Below are positions 1 through 8,997 of a stretch of DNA of 38,623 nucleotides, in pieces. The notes under the pieces are model-generated. The model had not been told where the DNA came from. It saw nothing but the letters and a program-made list of their open reading frames with translations, and did no database searches. This DNA comes from an uncultured Bacilli bacterium (GTDB taxonomy: Bacteria; Bacillota_I; Bacilli_A; RF39; UBA660), in assembly GCA_947589495.1 (NCBI GenBank), contig CANQAK010000006.1, positions 1-38,623 of the forward strand, written 5' to 3'. The stretch's first letter is position 1, and each line of letters starts with the position of its first letter. The position numbers and the translations under genes were made by a program.

Positions 1-34
1 TTATATTTTTTAACTCCGTATTTGATAATTTCAT
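1..34 (-). CDS. 5' end of a short ORF running off the left edge (MKLSNTELKNI...)
   Basis: ATG at 34-32 on the minus strand preceded by GGAAAGGAGACAAT (strong SD); only 11 codons visible. Confidence 0.4.
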   Translation of the reverse strand, partial: MKLSNTELKNI

Positions 35-57
35 ATTGTCTCCTTTCCTAATTACAC

Positions 58-1749
58 TTAAATGGGCGTGCTATGCCTTTCATCAATCTCTAATGACAAA
101 AATCTTATCTTTTCTTCACTACTAATATTTTTTAAATTTAATACAAATTTTACAACATTAGGAATATAATTATTGTTTTCATCATAATCCCCAATTATTA
201 CTTTGCTGATTAATTTTTTAAATATTGTATCATCAAATTTTTTTATTGTTGATGACTTTTCCAATTCTTTTTCTATCTCTTTCAATCTTTTTTCTTCTTT
301 TTGAATATATTTTTTTTCATTACTTATTTCATCCCTTTCTTTTTGAAGTTCTATTAACTCTTCATTTAATTGCCGATTTTTCTCAATAAACACATCATTA
401 TTTATATTCAAATTAATATTTAAATCTATTAATTTCGACATTCGATCTTTAACTGAATTGATTTTTTTATTTAGAATTAATATTTTTTCTTCACTATTTG
501 ATTTTGATATTACATTTTTAATTTTTTTTATTAAATCATCATTACGTGACTGATTTAAAAACTTATTAAACAACATAACAAATAACGATTTTAATTCTTC
601 ATCTCTGATTGTTACCGAACCCTCACATATTTTATGATGATTTGAAGCATTAGAAGAGCATGTCCAGTAAACATGTTCGTGTGTTACTCCATCTTTATTT
701 GTATATTTAGTTGTTCTCCTTACATATGAACTTCCACATTGTTCACAATGTATCATACTACTAAACGTATACCTTAAACTATATTTTTCACAATATTTTT
801 TACCATCTTTAATTTTAATACTTCTTGCTTGATAAATTGCTTGCACTTTATCAAATATACATCTTTCTATTATAGGTTCATGGTGATCTTTCGCGTAATA
901 CATTGGTTTCTGACCACGATTCCTGACTAATTTGTGCGATATTGGGCTTTCTACATAAAATTTTTGCCCACATAAATCACCAACATATTTCACATTTCTT
1001 AACATATCTTTTATTACAGCAGGATGCCATTTTTTACCTCCTTTAGGAGCAGCAATACCATTATTAGTTAATTTTTTTGCTATAACAGTCGATCCATATC
1101 CATCAATATAATATTTGAATATTTTCCTTACAACTATGGCTTCTTTTTCATTTATTGTTAGCTCCTTAGTATTTTTGTTATAATCGTACCCATAGCAGAT
1201 AATTGAACCACACGGTTCACCACGTTTCATTTTTGCCTTATATCCTAATTTAACATTCATAGACGTAGATTCACTTTCAGCCTGTGCAAAAGCACTATAT
1301 AATGTCAAAAACATTTCACTATCCATATTTAGTGTATGTATATTCTCTTTTTCAAAAAATACATCTATGTCTAGTTCTCTCAATAATCTAACAGTATTTA
1401 AAGTATCTACTGTATTTCTTGCAAACCTAGATATGGATTTCGCTATTATTATATCTATTTTTCCTTCTTTACAATCATCAATCATTCTTATAAATTCATC
1501 TCTGTTTTTTATTTGAGTTCCTGTAATACCATCATCCGCATAAACTCCAACAAATTCCCAATCTTTATTTTTCTTTATAAAATTTGAATAATGCTCTATT
1601 TGTGAATAATAGCTAGTTCTTTGATCTTCCATATCTGTACTCACTCTACAATACGCACAAACTTTCTTTTTTTTAGCCATTTTTGAAAGATTTTTAATAT
1701 GGTTCTGATTTATACTTGCTTTAATAACTTCTACCTCAACCATAAACAT
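58..1749 (-). CDS. Large serine recombinase (resolvase N-terminal domain, recombinase domain, zinc ribbon, coiled coil)
   Basis: AYCRVSTDMEDQRTSYYSQ, ADDGITGTQIKNRDEF, AKSISRFARNTVD; zinc ribbon IHCEQCGSSYVRR...YWTCSS...CEGS. Confidence 0.96.
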   Translation of the reverse strand: MFMVEVEVIKASINQNHIKNLSKMAKKKKVCAYCRVSTDMEDQRTSYYSQIEHYSNFIKKNKDWEFVGVYADDGITGTQIKNRDEFIRMIDDCKEGKIDIIIAKSISRFARNTVDTLNTVRLLRELDIDVFFEKENIHTLNMDSEMFLTLYSAFAQAESESTSMNVKLGYKAKMKRGEPCGSIICYGYDYNKNTKELTINEKEAIVVRKIFKYYIDGYGSTVIAKKLTNNGIAAPKGGKKWHPAVIKDMLRNVKYVGDLCGQKFYVESPISHKLVRNRGQKPMYYAKDHHEPIIERCIFDKVQAIYQARSIKIKDGKKYCEKYSLRYTFSSMIHCEQCGSSYVRRTTKYTNKDGVTHEHVYWTCSSNASNHHKICEGSVTIRDEELKSLFVMLFNKFLNQSRNDDLIKKIKNVISKSNSEEKILILNKKINSVKDRMSKLIDLNINLNINNDVFIEKNRQLNEELIELQKERDEISNEKKYIQKEEKRLKEIEKELEKSSTIKKFDDTIFKKLISKVIIGDYDENNNYIPNVVKFVLNLKNISSEEKIRFLSLEIDERHSTPI

Positions 1750-1797
1750 ACCTCCAATTCTTTTTTACAAATAAAGCATACTATTAATAATTTATAA

Positions 1798-1983
1798 TTA
1801 AAATTCTGCGGAAAGTCCAATCGCACATTTGACTTTTTCATATTCCGCTTTTGTTAATAGTTTTTTTTCTAATAAAATATTTAATTTAGATAAATCGGAT
1901 AGCTTCTTTAATAGTTCATCTATTTCTTTTTCTTTAAAAAACTCGCTATAATACACTTTAAATTCGTTTGATTTTTTTCTCAT
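1798..1983 (-). CDS. Small SHOCT-like protein
   Basis: LLEKKLLTKAEYEKVK resembles the SHOCT motif; lies upstream of the recombinase. Confidence 0.55.
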   Translation of the reverse strand: MRKKSNEFKVYYSEFFKEKEIDELLKKLSDLSKLNILLEKKLLTKAEYEKVKCAIGLSAEF

Positions 1984-2148
1984 AATTTATTACCTACTTT
2001 TTTAAGCGAAATCATATTAAAAACATAATAAAAATAACAGAATATGTACAATATCCTGTCTATAATTAACAATAATATTTTAAGTATTTTTATAACGATT
2101 TTATCTTTTCTAAAACCTTTTGAGTTAATAAATATTCTATACATTTTT

Positions 2149-2349
2149 CTATTGTTTTTGAGCATATTTTTCCACTCTATATATAATTTGTGGTGGTGTG
2201 GTAAACAAATTTAATATATTTACTTTTCTATCTTTTAAATAATCTGTAAGAACTTTATTAACATCTTCTTTTGCTTTTTTCATACTTGTTTGTGAATGAT
2301 CTATTGTAGTTTCATATATCAATTTTATTTTAACTTTATATCTTTTCAT
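2149..2349 (-). CDS. Small hypothetical protein (66 aa)
   Basis: ORF with RBS-like AGGAGGAAATT upstream; no recognised family. Confidence 0.5.
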   Translation of the reverse strand: MKRYKVKIKLIYETTIDHSQTSMKKAKEDVNKVLTDYLKDRKVNILNLFTTPPQIIYRVEKYAQKQ

Positions 2350-2394
2350 TTAAAAAATTTCCTCCTAATTTTAATACATAGCTATTAATGTTTT

Positions 2395-2526
2395 TTAATA
2401 TTCATCAAATGATTGATAGCTAATCAATTCCATGAGAATTCCACTCCCTCGAGGATCACTCCAGGCTGCTCCCATTGCTTTAGTCTATGGCTGAACAGAA
2501 GTATCATTAACCTTATTATTTATCAT
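2395..2526 (-). pseudogene. Short reading frame with in-frame TAG: MINNKVNDTSVQP*TKAMGAAWSDPRGSGILMELISYQSFDEY
   Basis: Minus frame opens with ATG 2526-2524, TAG 2487-2485, then stays open to TAA 2397-2395; locally GC-rich against an AT-rich background. Confidence 0.4.
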
Positions 2527-2674
2527 CGCAATATTAGTTGCTAACTAATTTTATAACCAAGCATTTATCGTCAAGCGTGCTTGTTAACGTGCTCCTTAAT
2601 AATAAGAACGTATTTGATGAATAAATATAAAATTTTCAAAGATCTTTTCTGCGTTCTGTAAAAAAACAAAAAAC

Positions 2675-2705
2675 AGGTGGAAAGTATAAATTTACCTTTC
2701 CACCT
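2675..2705 (-). terminator. Intrinsic terminator downstream of the sigma-like gene
   Basis: AGGTGGAAAG...CTTTCCACCT hairpin followed by a T-rich run on the minus strand. Confidence 0.75.
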
Positions 2706-2735
2706 ATTTCCTCACTAAAATACGAAAAGTTTAGT

Positions 2736-3215
2736 CTAATTTTTAAATTTTTTTGAAATTTTTTCTATTGCTATATCAATTGAAAACTTAACAGCGCTTT
2801 TTGTGCAACCTTCTTCTTTAGCTATTTCATCTAAAGTTTTATCCTCAAAATAATATTTTTTTAGCCTTCTTCTTTGTATTTCAGGCAAGCTTTTTATAGC
2901 TTGTTTTAAATTGTTATTCCGGATTTTATTTTCTACTATTTCATCCGTTGTTTTACTTTGATAAAGCATTCTTTTATATAGTAATTCATCACTTTCCATA
3001 ATATTTAAATGTTCTATATGTCTATCATACTTATTTAATTGTGATATATCATCTAATTCAAAATCATTGAATGTTTTATATAAATCATAATTAATTTTAA
3101 TGCAAATTAATCTTTTTTTACTATCCATAAAAGATATTGCATATGTATTGTTGGCAGAGTCATATATTAAGGTATATGGGTTATCTTTACTTTTTCTCCT
3201 CTTGGGATAATTCAT
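2736..3215 (-). CDS. Sigma-70 region 4-like protein
   Basis: C-terminal LPEIQRRRLKKYYFEDKTLDEIAKEEGCTKSAVKFSIDIAIEKI (sigma r4 HTH). Confidence 0.8.
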   Translation of the reverse strand: MNYPKRRKSKDNPYTLIYDSANNTYAISFMDSKKRLICIKINYDLYKTFNDFELDDISQLNKYDRHIEHLNIMESDELLYKRMLYQSKTTDEIVENKIRNNNLKQAIKSLPEIQRRRLKKYYFEDKTLDEIAKEEGCTKSAVKFSIDIAIEKISKKFKN

Positions 3216-3390
3216 ACTCCTTCCTTTCTATCGATTTATTTAGATAGAAACGGAGGAGCACGTATTAAATAAAAACATACAAAAAAAATCCCAGATGGGA
3301 TTTCTAATTTGCATCTAGGATTTAAAATTATATAAAAATAAGAATATAAATATAAAACCCAAAACCCACTTATCATAGTAGCACACCCAT

Positions 3391-3498
3391 CAATGCCACA
3401 ACTATTTACTGCAATAGTAAAAAGCGTTTAGATGTACTACTTAATATCTAACCCTTTATACTTTAAATTATTTTTAATTTACTACTATAAAGGCATTG
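3391..3498. other. Predicted four-way-junction (cloverleaf) nucleic-acid structure
   Basis: Perfect closing stem CAATGCC/GGCATTG enclosing three stems: TTTACT/AGTAAA, TTAGAT/ATCTAA, CCTTTATA/TATAAAGG (with inner AAATTA/TAATTT). Confidence 0.5.
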
Positions 3499-3621
3499 TC
3501 CCTTTTTTTAGCAGCTATTATATATTTTTTTATTATAAAAGTAAATTGATATTATGACAAAAAACGACAAATTATTTTGGATAAATATGATATTATCTAA
3601 AACTTGTAAGGGGGATTAATA

Positions 3622-3777
3622 ATGAGACAATTAAAAGGAAGAAAATTAAAAAAGTTTATTGCAAAATATTTTAAAGAGTATAATAAAGACATTAAAAAGG
3701 TTACTTATTTTAGTTATAGAAACGTAACTGAATATTTAATAAATGATCATTATTTATATATTAGAAAAATTAGGTAG
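3622..3777 (+). CDS. Small basic hypothetical protein (51 aa)
   Basis: ATG with upstream AAGGGGGAT RBS; MRQLKGRKLKKFIAKYFKEYNKDIKKVTYFSYRNVTEYLINDHYLYIRKIR. Confidence 0.5.
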   Translation: MRQLKGRKLKKFIAKYFKEYNKDIKKVTYFSYRNVTEYLINDHYLYIRKIR

Positions 3778-3796
3778 ATTATAATACCTAATTTTT

Positions 3797-3964
3797 TCAT
3801 TTTTGTTTTAAACACTCTTCTATCATTGAAATTATTACATTATTAAATGAAGTATTATATTTTTTTGCTATTTCCTCTATTTGATGAATTAAATCATATT
3901 TCATATATAGTGATTTATAACCTGCCGGTTCTTTATTTTGGGTATGTTTTATTTTAAACTTCAT
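3797..3964 (-). CDS. Small ribbon-helix-helix-like protein (55 aa)
   Basis: MKFKIKHTQNKEPAGYKSLYMKYDLIHQIEEIAKKYNTSFNNVIISMIEECLKQK; GGAGGAAAT RBS. Confidence 0.6.
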   Translation of the reverse strand: MKFKIKHTQNKEPAGYKSLYMKYDLIHQIEEIAKKYNTSFNNVIISMIEECLKQK

Positions 3965-3988
3965 ATTTCCTCCTATAAATTAATTATT

Positions 3989-4477
3989 TCACCTAATACC
4001 TAAAGCATAAGAAAATCTTATTAAAGTTTCCTTTTTCTTTGAATAGTAGTATCCTAAAGAGAAACCTAAATTATTAGCAATATATCTATCATCATAATTA
4101 TTTTCTTTATCTATATATGTCCAATATATTATCTTTCTTTCATCCGTTGTAAGTTTATTAAAAGAATTTCTAACATAATTTATAAATTCAATTCTTCTTG
4201 CTATTTTTTCATCATCAATAAAAATATATTTTAAAAAATTACTACTCATATCCAAATTAAGTGTTTCAAATTTAAAATTATCACCTATCATGAAAAATGA
4301 TTTACAATCAACTGCTAAACAATAATATACATATTTTTGTATAATTTCTTCTATTTGCTTTTTGATTTTTTTAAAATTTATATCATACATAATAGTATAA
4401 ACTCTCCTTTCAAAGTATTTTGTTAAAGTAAATGTCGGATACACTTGGTAGCAAACAATAAAATAAAAAGTTATCAT
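3989..4477 (-). CDS. ArpU/sigma-like small regulator
   Basis: C-terminal FNKLTTDERKIIYWTYIDKENNYDDRYIANNLGFSLGYYYSKKKETLIRFSYALGI resembles ArpU-type/sigma r4 HTH; real start probably the internal MYDINF. Confidence 0.55.
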   Translation of the reverse strand: MITFYFIVCYQVYPTFTLTKYFERRVYTIMYDINFKKIKKQIEEIIQKYVYYCLAVDCKSFFMIGDNFKFETLNLDMSSNFLKYIFIDDEKIARRIEFINYVRNSFNKLTTDERKIIYWTYIDKENNYDDRYIANNLGFSLGYYYSKKKETLIRFSYALGIR

Positions 4478-4484
4478 AGTATTA

Positions 4485-4703
4485 ATGGGTGGTAATAAAA
4501 TGATACTTAAATTATTAGCTAAAAATGTTAGATATTATAGAATGAAAAAAAATTGGCCGCAAGAAAAGCTTGCAGAAAAAGCAAATTGTAGTAGAAATAA
4601 CATATCAGATATTGAAAATGCAAAATACCCTGCAACTTTAATTAAAGTTGAAAATATTGCTAATGCATTAGGGGTTGATGTATATAAATTATTTTTACCA
4701 TAA
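4485..4703 (+). CDS. XRE-family HTH repressor
   Basis: NVRYYRMKKNWPQEKLAEKANCSRNNISDIENAKYPATLIKVENIANALGVDVYKLF; start probably MILKLL at 4500. Confidence 0.9.
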   Translation: MGGNKMILKLLAKNVRYYRMKKNWPQEKLAEKANCSRNNISDIENAKYPATLIKVENIANALGVDVYKLFLP

Positions 4704-4785
4704 GTTGCTAAAACACATAATCAAAATAATGATTATATACTTTATATTATATCATTAAGTTTCTGCTTTTCAAATATAAACTTAA

Positions 4786-4821
4786 ATTATAATTTCATAA
4801 AACATTATAATTTCATAAAAT
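4786..4821. repeat. Two-copy 18-bp tandem repeat (ATTATAATTTCATAAAAC/T)
   Basis: Direct reading of the sequence. Confidence 0.7.
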
Positions 4822-4918
4822 TATTTTAATTTTAAAAAAATAAGAATGTATTAGCATATATTTAAATAGTTTTTCTGTTTATGACTTTTGTTATAAAATT
4901 ATAGATTAAAAAATAATC

Positions 4919-4952
4919 AAAAAAGAAACAAAAATTGTTTTGTTTCTTTTTT
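4919..4952. terminator. Bidirectional A/T-flanked hairpin terminator
   Basis: AAAAAAGAAACAAAA / TTTTGTTTCTTTTTT palindrome between the convergent XRE gene and the cargo operon. Confidence 0.7.
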
Positions 4953-5082
4953 ATATTAGTTAGAATTTCTAAAATAAATAATTATTTTTTCACAAAAAAT
5001 TCATAATTGTAAAGATTTATAGATAGTATTAATTTTTATAAAACTGAAATCCCAGTATTACATACTATAAGGTACCATTAAA

Positions 5083-6111
5083 CTATTTCATAAAAAAATC
5101 ACTTAATTTATAACTAACATTATTTTTTAATACATTATTATACTTCGAATTAAAAATATTTCCAACATTTTCTTTTGGGCAAACAATACTTACTTTTCTC
5201 TTGCGTATAATATATTCAAATTCTTTTCTTGAAAGAGAAATAAAACAATTATTCTTGTGATTCCAAAGCCATATTTCATCTATTTTTTCCTTTGTATAAT
5301 ATATACCAAAACAATATTTATTAACTGCTATGCATTTAGATCTTCCACCAAATAAATAAATTTTTTCTTTTGAATTATTATTTTCATGAAATTCATTAAT
5401 GATTTTTTTATAAAATCTATATATATCAACACTACTATTTAATTTTGCTGCTCTATCAGCTATTTTATTATCATAAATAATTTTTTTTAAGTTTTCGTTT
5501 AAATTATTTCTAAATTTGTCTATTACTTTACTAATATATACATCAAAATATTCATTCCTATTTTTCTTTATATACCTTATTTTCTTCATAATTTCTGTAA
5601 GTTGTTTATTGGTTAAATTAATCAAACATTTCTTGTCATCTTTTCTTCCAAAATTAAACCACTTCTTATGAGTTTGAATATTATCAAGGTTTCTTTCCAA
5701 ATCTACACTTATGTAGTGTTTATCACTTATTTTATATACTGGTATAATATGTTCTCCATTAGTAAAATCAGAAAAGTTATCATATGATAAAATGCCACTA
5801 ATTGCACCCAAATAATATATATCAATATTAAATTTTTTAGCAATGTTTTTTAATAATCTTGCTGCCGAAATACATATTATTTGATTTCTATTTAATTCGC
5901 CAAAACGTTTTTTTCTATATTTTTCATAAAATCTTATTTTATATTTTTCGGTATTCCAGTGAAATTTTGAACTAAAACTTCTATTCATTCCGATAACAAA
6001 AATCATACATGCAATTTTCTCTAAATCTGTATAATTATTATCATTTATTTTTTGTTTAATTATTTTATATAATTTTTTTTCACTTTTAGCCATTTTTATT
6101 ATTTCATTCAC
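5083..6111 (-). CDS. Cargo operon protein; possible transglutaminase/papain-fold domain
   Basis: Spaced Cys (QIICISAARLLKNIA), His (GEHIIPVYKI), Asp (YISVDLERNLDNIQTHKKWFNFG) resemble a C-H-D triad. Confidence 0.45.
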   Translation of the reverse strand: MNEIIKMAKSEKKLYKIIKQKINDNNYTDLEKIACMIFVIGMNRSFSSKFHWNTEKYKIRFYEKYRKKRFGELNRNQIICISAARLLKNIAKKFNIDIYYLGAISGILSYDNFSDFTNGEHIIPVYKISDKHYISVDLERNLDNIQTHKKWFNFGRKDDKKCLINLTNKQLTEIMKKIRYIKKNRNEYFDVYISKVIDKFRNNLNENLKKIIYDNKIADRAAKLNSSVDIYRFYKKIINEFHENNNSKEKIYLFGGRSKCIAVNKYCFGIYYTKEKIDEIWLWNHKNNCFISLSRKEFEYIIRKRKVSIVCPKENVGNIFNSKYNNVLKNNVSYKLSDFFMK

Positions 6112-6118
6112 TTATAGA

Positions 6119-6748
6119 TTATTTATATTTATTAAAGATTCTTTTTGATAATCTTAGGTTTACTTCCTCAATCGAACCAGTAGCATCAAATTCAATATAT
6201 TCACCATTATTCAATTGTTCTTGAATAATTAAGTTTTGAAAATCCTGATATTTACTATAAATTGCAGTTTTTTCTAAATCCAAATCTGAAAACTTTCTTT
6301 GTTTAGTAATAGCTTTTCTACACTCAATAGTTTGTGCAATATTGAAAAATAAATCCTCATCTTCTATATTTTCTATTCTATACTTATATTTAATTTCAGA
6401 GATTAATTCTAATGCATCATCTTTCGATAATCCCTTATACATTAAAGTAGCAATCGTTCTTGCATCAAAATTTTTTATTCCTTTATCAACTATTATTATT
6501 GGTTTTTGAATATTACATATATATAAATTTCTTGCATCCAATATTTTGTAGATTTCATTAGCAAACTCTGATGGTGTACTATCTATAAACCACCATTTAA
6601 AGTCACCTACTAATGTTTTTGCTTCACCAAGAAATTCTTTAAAACCACTAACAGTACCTATTAATTTCGGATTATTTTTAGCCAATAAATTTAATTGCGT
6701 TGTTTTACCTGATCCATCTACACCATTAAAACTAACTATACGACTCAT
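6119..6748 (-). CDS. Thymidylate kinase-like P-loop kinase
   Basis: IVSFNGVDGSGKTTQLNLL Walker A; TMPK-like layout. Confidence 0.8.
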   Translation of the reverse strand: MSRIVSFNGVDGSGKTTQLNLLAKNNPKLIGTVSGFKEFLGEAKTLVGDFKWWFIDSTPSEFANEIYKILDARNLYICNIQKPIIIVDKGIKNFDARTIATLMYKGLSKDDALELISEIKYKYRIENIEDEDLFFNIAQTIECRKAITKQRKFSDLDLEKTAIYSKYQDFQNLIIQEQLNNGEYIEFDATGSIEEVNLRLSKRIFNKYK

Positions 6749-6769
6749 TTTTATTACCCCCTTAATAAT

Positions 6770-8431
6770 TTACAGCATCATTTTAGTTACATTATGCCCA
6801 AAATCAGACGAATTAACACTATTTATGTCTTTATTTAAATCATTTACACATTTTATGAATTCTCTTCTAATTATCTCTGGAACCATATTAATTTTACCAT
6901 TAATAATATCTTCTATTGGTATCATTTCAGCAGAATAAATACCTCTATCGGAATAACTAGAATCCGTAAATTCTGGGCCTGTACCGGTTCCTATTACGCC
7001 CGCACTTTTTTTAACTACATTAAAGTATTGCGTGCCATTCTCACATTCCAATGTCAATAAAGGTTCGGTAGAAACTAAATCAATATCAATACCAATTTCT
7101 TCTTTTAATTCTCTTTTGGTAGCTTCTACTAAAGTTTCGCCATCTTCAATCCCACCTCCTGGGACAACATAATATTCTTTTACTTCACCATCAATTTTTT
7201 TAATTCTATGCATTAAAAGAACACGACCATTTTCTATTAATAATCCACCAGCTCTATTTCTCATTACTCTTCTCCTATTCTCTATACTTTTTAAAGTATT
7301 ATATATTAAATTTTCTAAATTGTCCAAATTTTTATTATTCTCAATGATATAATCTGCAATTTTTTCAATTTCTGCTGCGCCTCGACTAATTTTAACTTTA
7401 TCTTTCTTTTCTACTTCCTCTTTAGATTGTTTTAGACTTCCAACATCTTTTATATTTCTATTTATTCTATTTTCTTTTGATGTTTTTAAAAATAAAATAT
7501 TAAAATTTTCAGGAATAATACTTTTCATTTTTTCTGTTAATTTAAAATCATGTAAGCTCTCAAAAGAAACCATATCCCAATAATACATTGTTTTTAAAAG
7601 ACTTAGTATTTCATTAATTACTAATATTGCAATAATTCTAACATTGTTTTTAAATAAATTTTGATCTTCAGAAATACCATAAGTTTTCTTTACAACATTA
7701 TTTATATAATTAAACTTAAAATTTGGAATATTATATTTTTCTAACAAAAATCTACCAGTACTACTTTTTCCAGACTCGCTTAATCCACCAATAGCAATAA
7801 TTTGTTTTAATCTATCTGGTTTTGAAATTTGCTTTTCTAAACCGTCTTCAATAAGTTTATCTATTTTGCAATTAATTTCATTGTCAGAAATTGTCAAATT
7901 AACATTTTGTAAATCTCCATTCAAAGCATCTGAATATAAATACTTTTTTAATAACAAACTATATTTTTCAAATAATTTTTCTTGAGATTTCTCGTTTTTA
8001 TCCTTATCAACTTTATCATAATTTATTAAATTTATATTAATCTCTAGTCTATTTGCACTTTCTGCAAAATATTTATCTTTAGCTTGTTTTATGTACCAGA
8101 TTGCTTCCTTTTCGGTTAACCCCTTTATGATTAAAAGAGATAAAATCATTGCATCAAAAAATTTAATACCTTTATTAATAACTTTTATAGGTTTCATTGA
8201 CCGCTTTAAGTCTTCCTCTCTTTGTTTTATACTTTCATATATAACATCACAAATTTCATTAGGTAAACTATCAATTATCCATTTTTCTTTATTATTTATT
8301 TTTTTTAATGGATAATAATTAAATATACTATCTATTTTTTCTGATAATGAAGGATTAGAAATACATATCATATTCATTTGTGTTTCTATGTCATCCTCAT
8401 TAAAACCATTAAAAGCTAATATTACTTCCAT
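6770..8431 (-). CDS. Three-part fusion: TMPK-like domain lacking Walker A + P-loop kinase + NUDIX hydrolase
   Basis: N-terminus aligns to the 209-aa TMPK; internal IIAIGGLSESGKSSTGRFLL Walker A; GGIEDGETLVEATKRELKEEIGI NUDIX box. Confidence 0.85.
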   Translation of the reverse strand: MEVILAFNGFNEDDIETQMNMICISNPSLSEKIDSIFNYYPLKKINNKEKWIIDSLPNEICDVIYESIKQREEDLKRSMKPIKVINKGIKFFDAMILSLLIIKGLTEKEAIWYIKQAKDKYFAESANRLEININLINYDKVDKDKNEKSQEKLFEKYSLLLKKYLYSDALNGDLQNVNLTISDNEINCKIDKLIEDGLEKQISKPDRLKQIIAIGGLSESGKSSTGRFLLEKYNIPNFKFNYINNVVKKTYGISEDQNLFKNNVRIIAILVINEILSLLKTMYYWDMVSFESLHDFKLTEKMKSIIPENFNILFLKTSKENRINRNIKDVGSLKQSKEEVEKKDKVKISRGAAEIEKIADYIIENNKNLDNLENLIYNTLKSIENRRRVMRNRAGGLLIENGRVLLMHRIKKIDGEVKEYYVVPGGGIEDGETLVEATKRELKEEIGIDIDLVSTEPLLTLECENGTQYFNVVKKSAGVIGTGTGPEFTDSSYSDRGIYSAEMIPIEDIINGKINMVPEIIRREFIKCVNDLNKDINSVNSSDFGHNVTKMML

Positions 8432-8465
8432 TATTACCTCCTTAATAATTTAAAATATTCATTTT

Positions 8466-8948
8466 TTAATCATTACCCTTAACTACTATATGAAATAATT
8501 TACTATCCTTTATAATTTTTTCCTTTATCACACTAGGTAATAAATTACTCTTTTGAAGATCGCTCATATTAATCCATTTAAAATGGTGTTGAACAATTAC
8601 CCCTTTATCATTTTCAATTCTATTATAATCAATCTTATTGTAATCACTATTATTTATTAAATTTACTTTATAGTAAAAGTCAATGCTATGAGTTTTTTGT
8701 TTCCTTAAATTTGTAAAAAAATTTTCAGTTATTCCCATAAATGAAGCAATTTCAAAATCAAGATTTATTTCTTCTTTTAATTCTCTAAGTATAGCCTCTT
8801 CAGAAGTTTCTCCAATTTCCACAGTACCTCCAGGTAAACAATAGGAATCTTCATCATATTTGTTAACTAAAATTCTATTATCAAATATAAATATACCTGA
8901 AACCCTAACTTTAAATTTTTCTTTTTCATTTATTATTTTTATATCCAT
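8466..8948 (-). CDS. NUDIX hydrolase
   Basis: GGTVEIGETSEEAILRELKEEINLD NUDIX box, with Asn at the usual late Gly. Confidence 0.88.
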   Translation of the reverse strand: MDIKIINEKEKFKVRVSGIFIFDNRILVNKYDEDSYCLPGGTVEIGETSEEAILRELKEEINLDFEIASFMGITENFFTNLRKQKTHSIDFYYKVNLINNSDYNKIDYNRIENDKGVIVQHHFKWINMSDLQKSNLLPSVIKEKIIKDSKLFHIVVKGND

Positions 8949-8997
8949 AATTTATCTCCTTGTTAAATGTAACGATATGTTCTAATACAAAACTATT

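Noticed and set aside
1980-2165. 61-aa hydrophobic minus-strand ORF
   Set aside because: Overlaps both neighbours slightly, low-complexity Ile/Leu/Tyr content; coding status not supportable.
3391-3498. tRNA gene interpretation of the cloverleaf
   Set aside because: Arm lengths, missing T-loop consensus and lack of an acceptor-like 3' end do not fit a tRNA.
8091-8315. Plus-strand ORF inside the fusion gene
   Set aside because: Antisense to a well-supported coding region; no motif and no RBS evidence.
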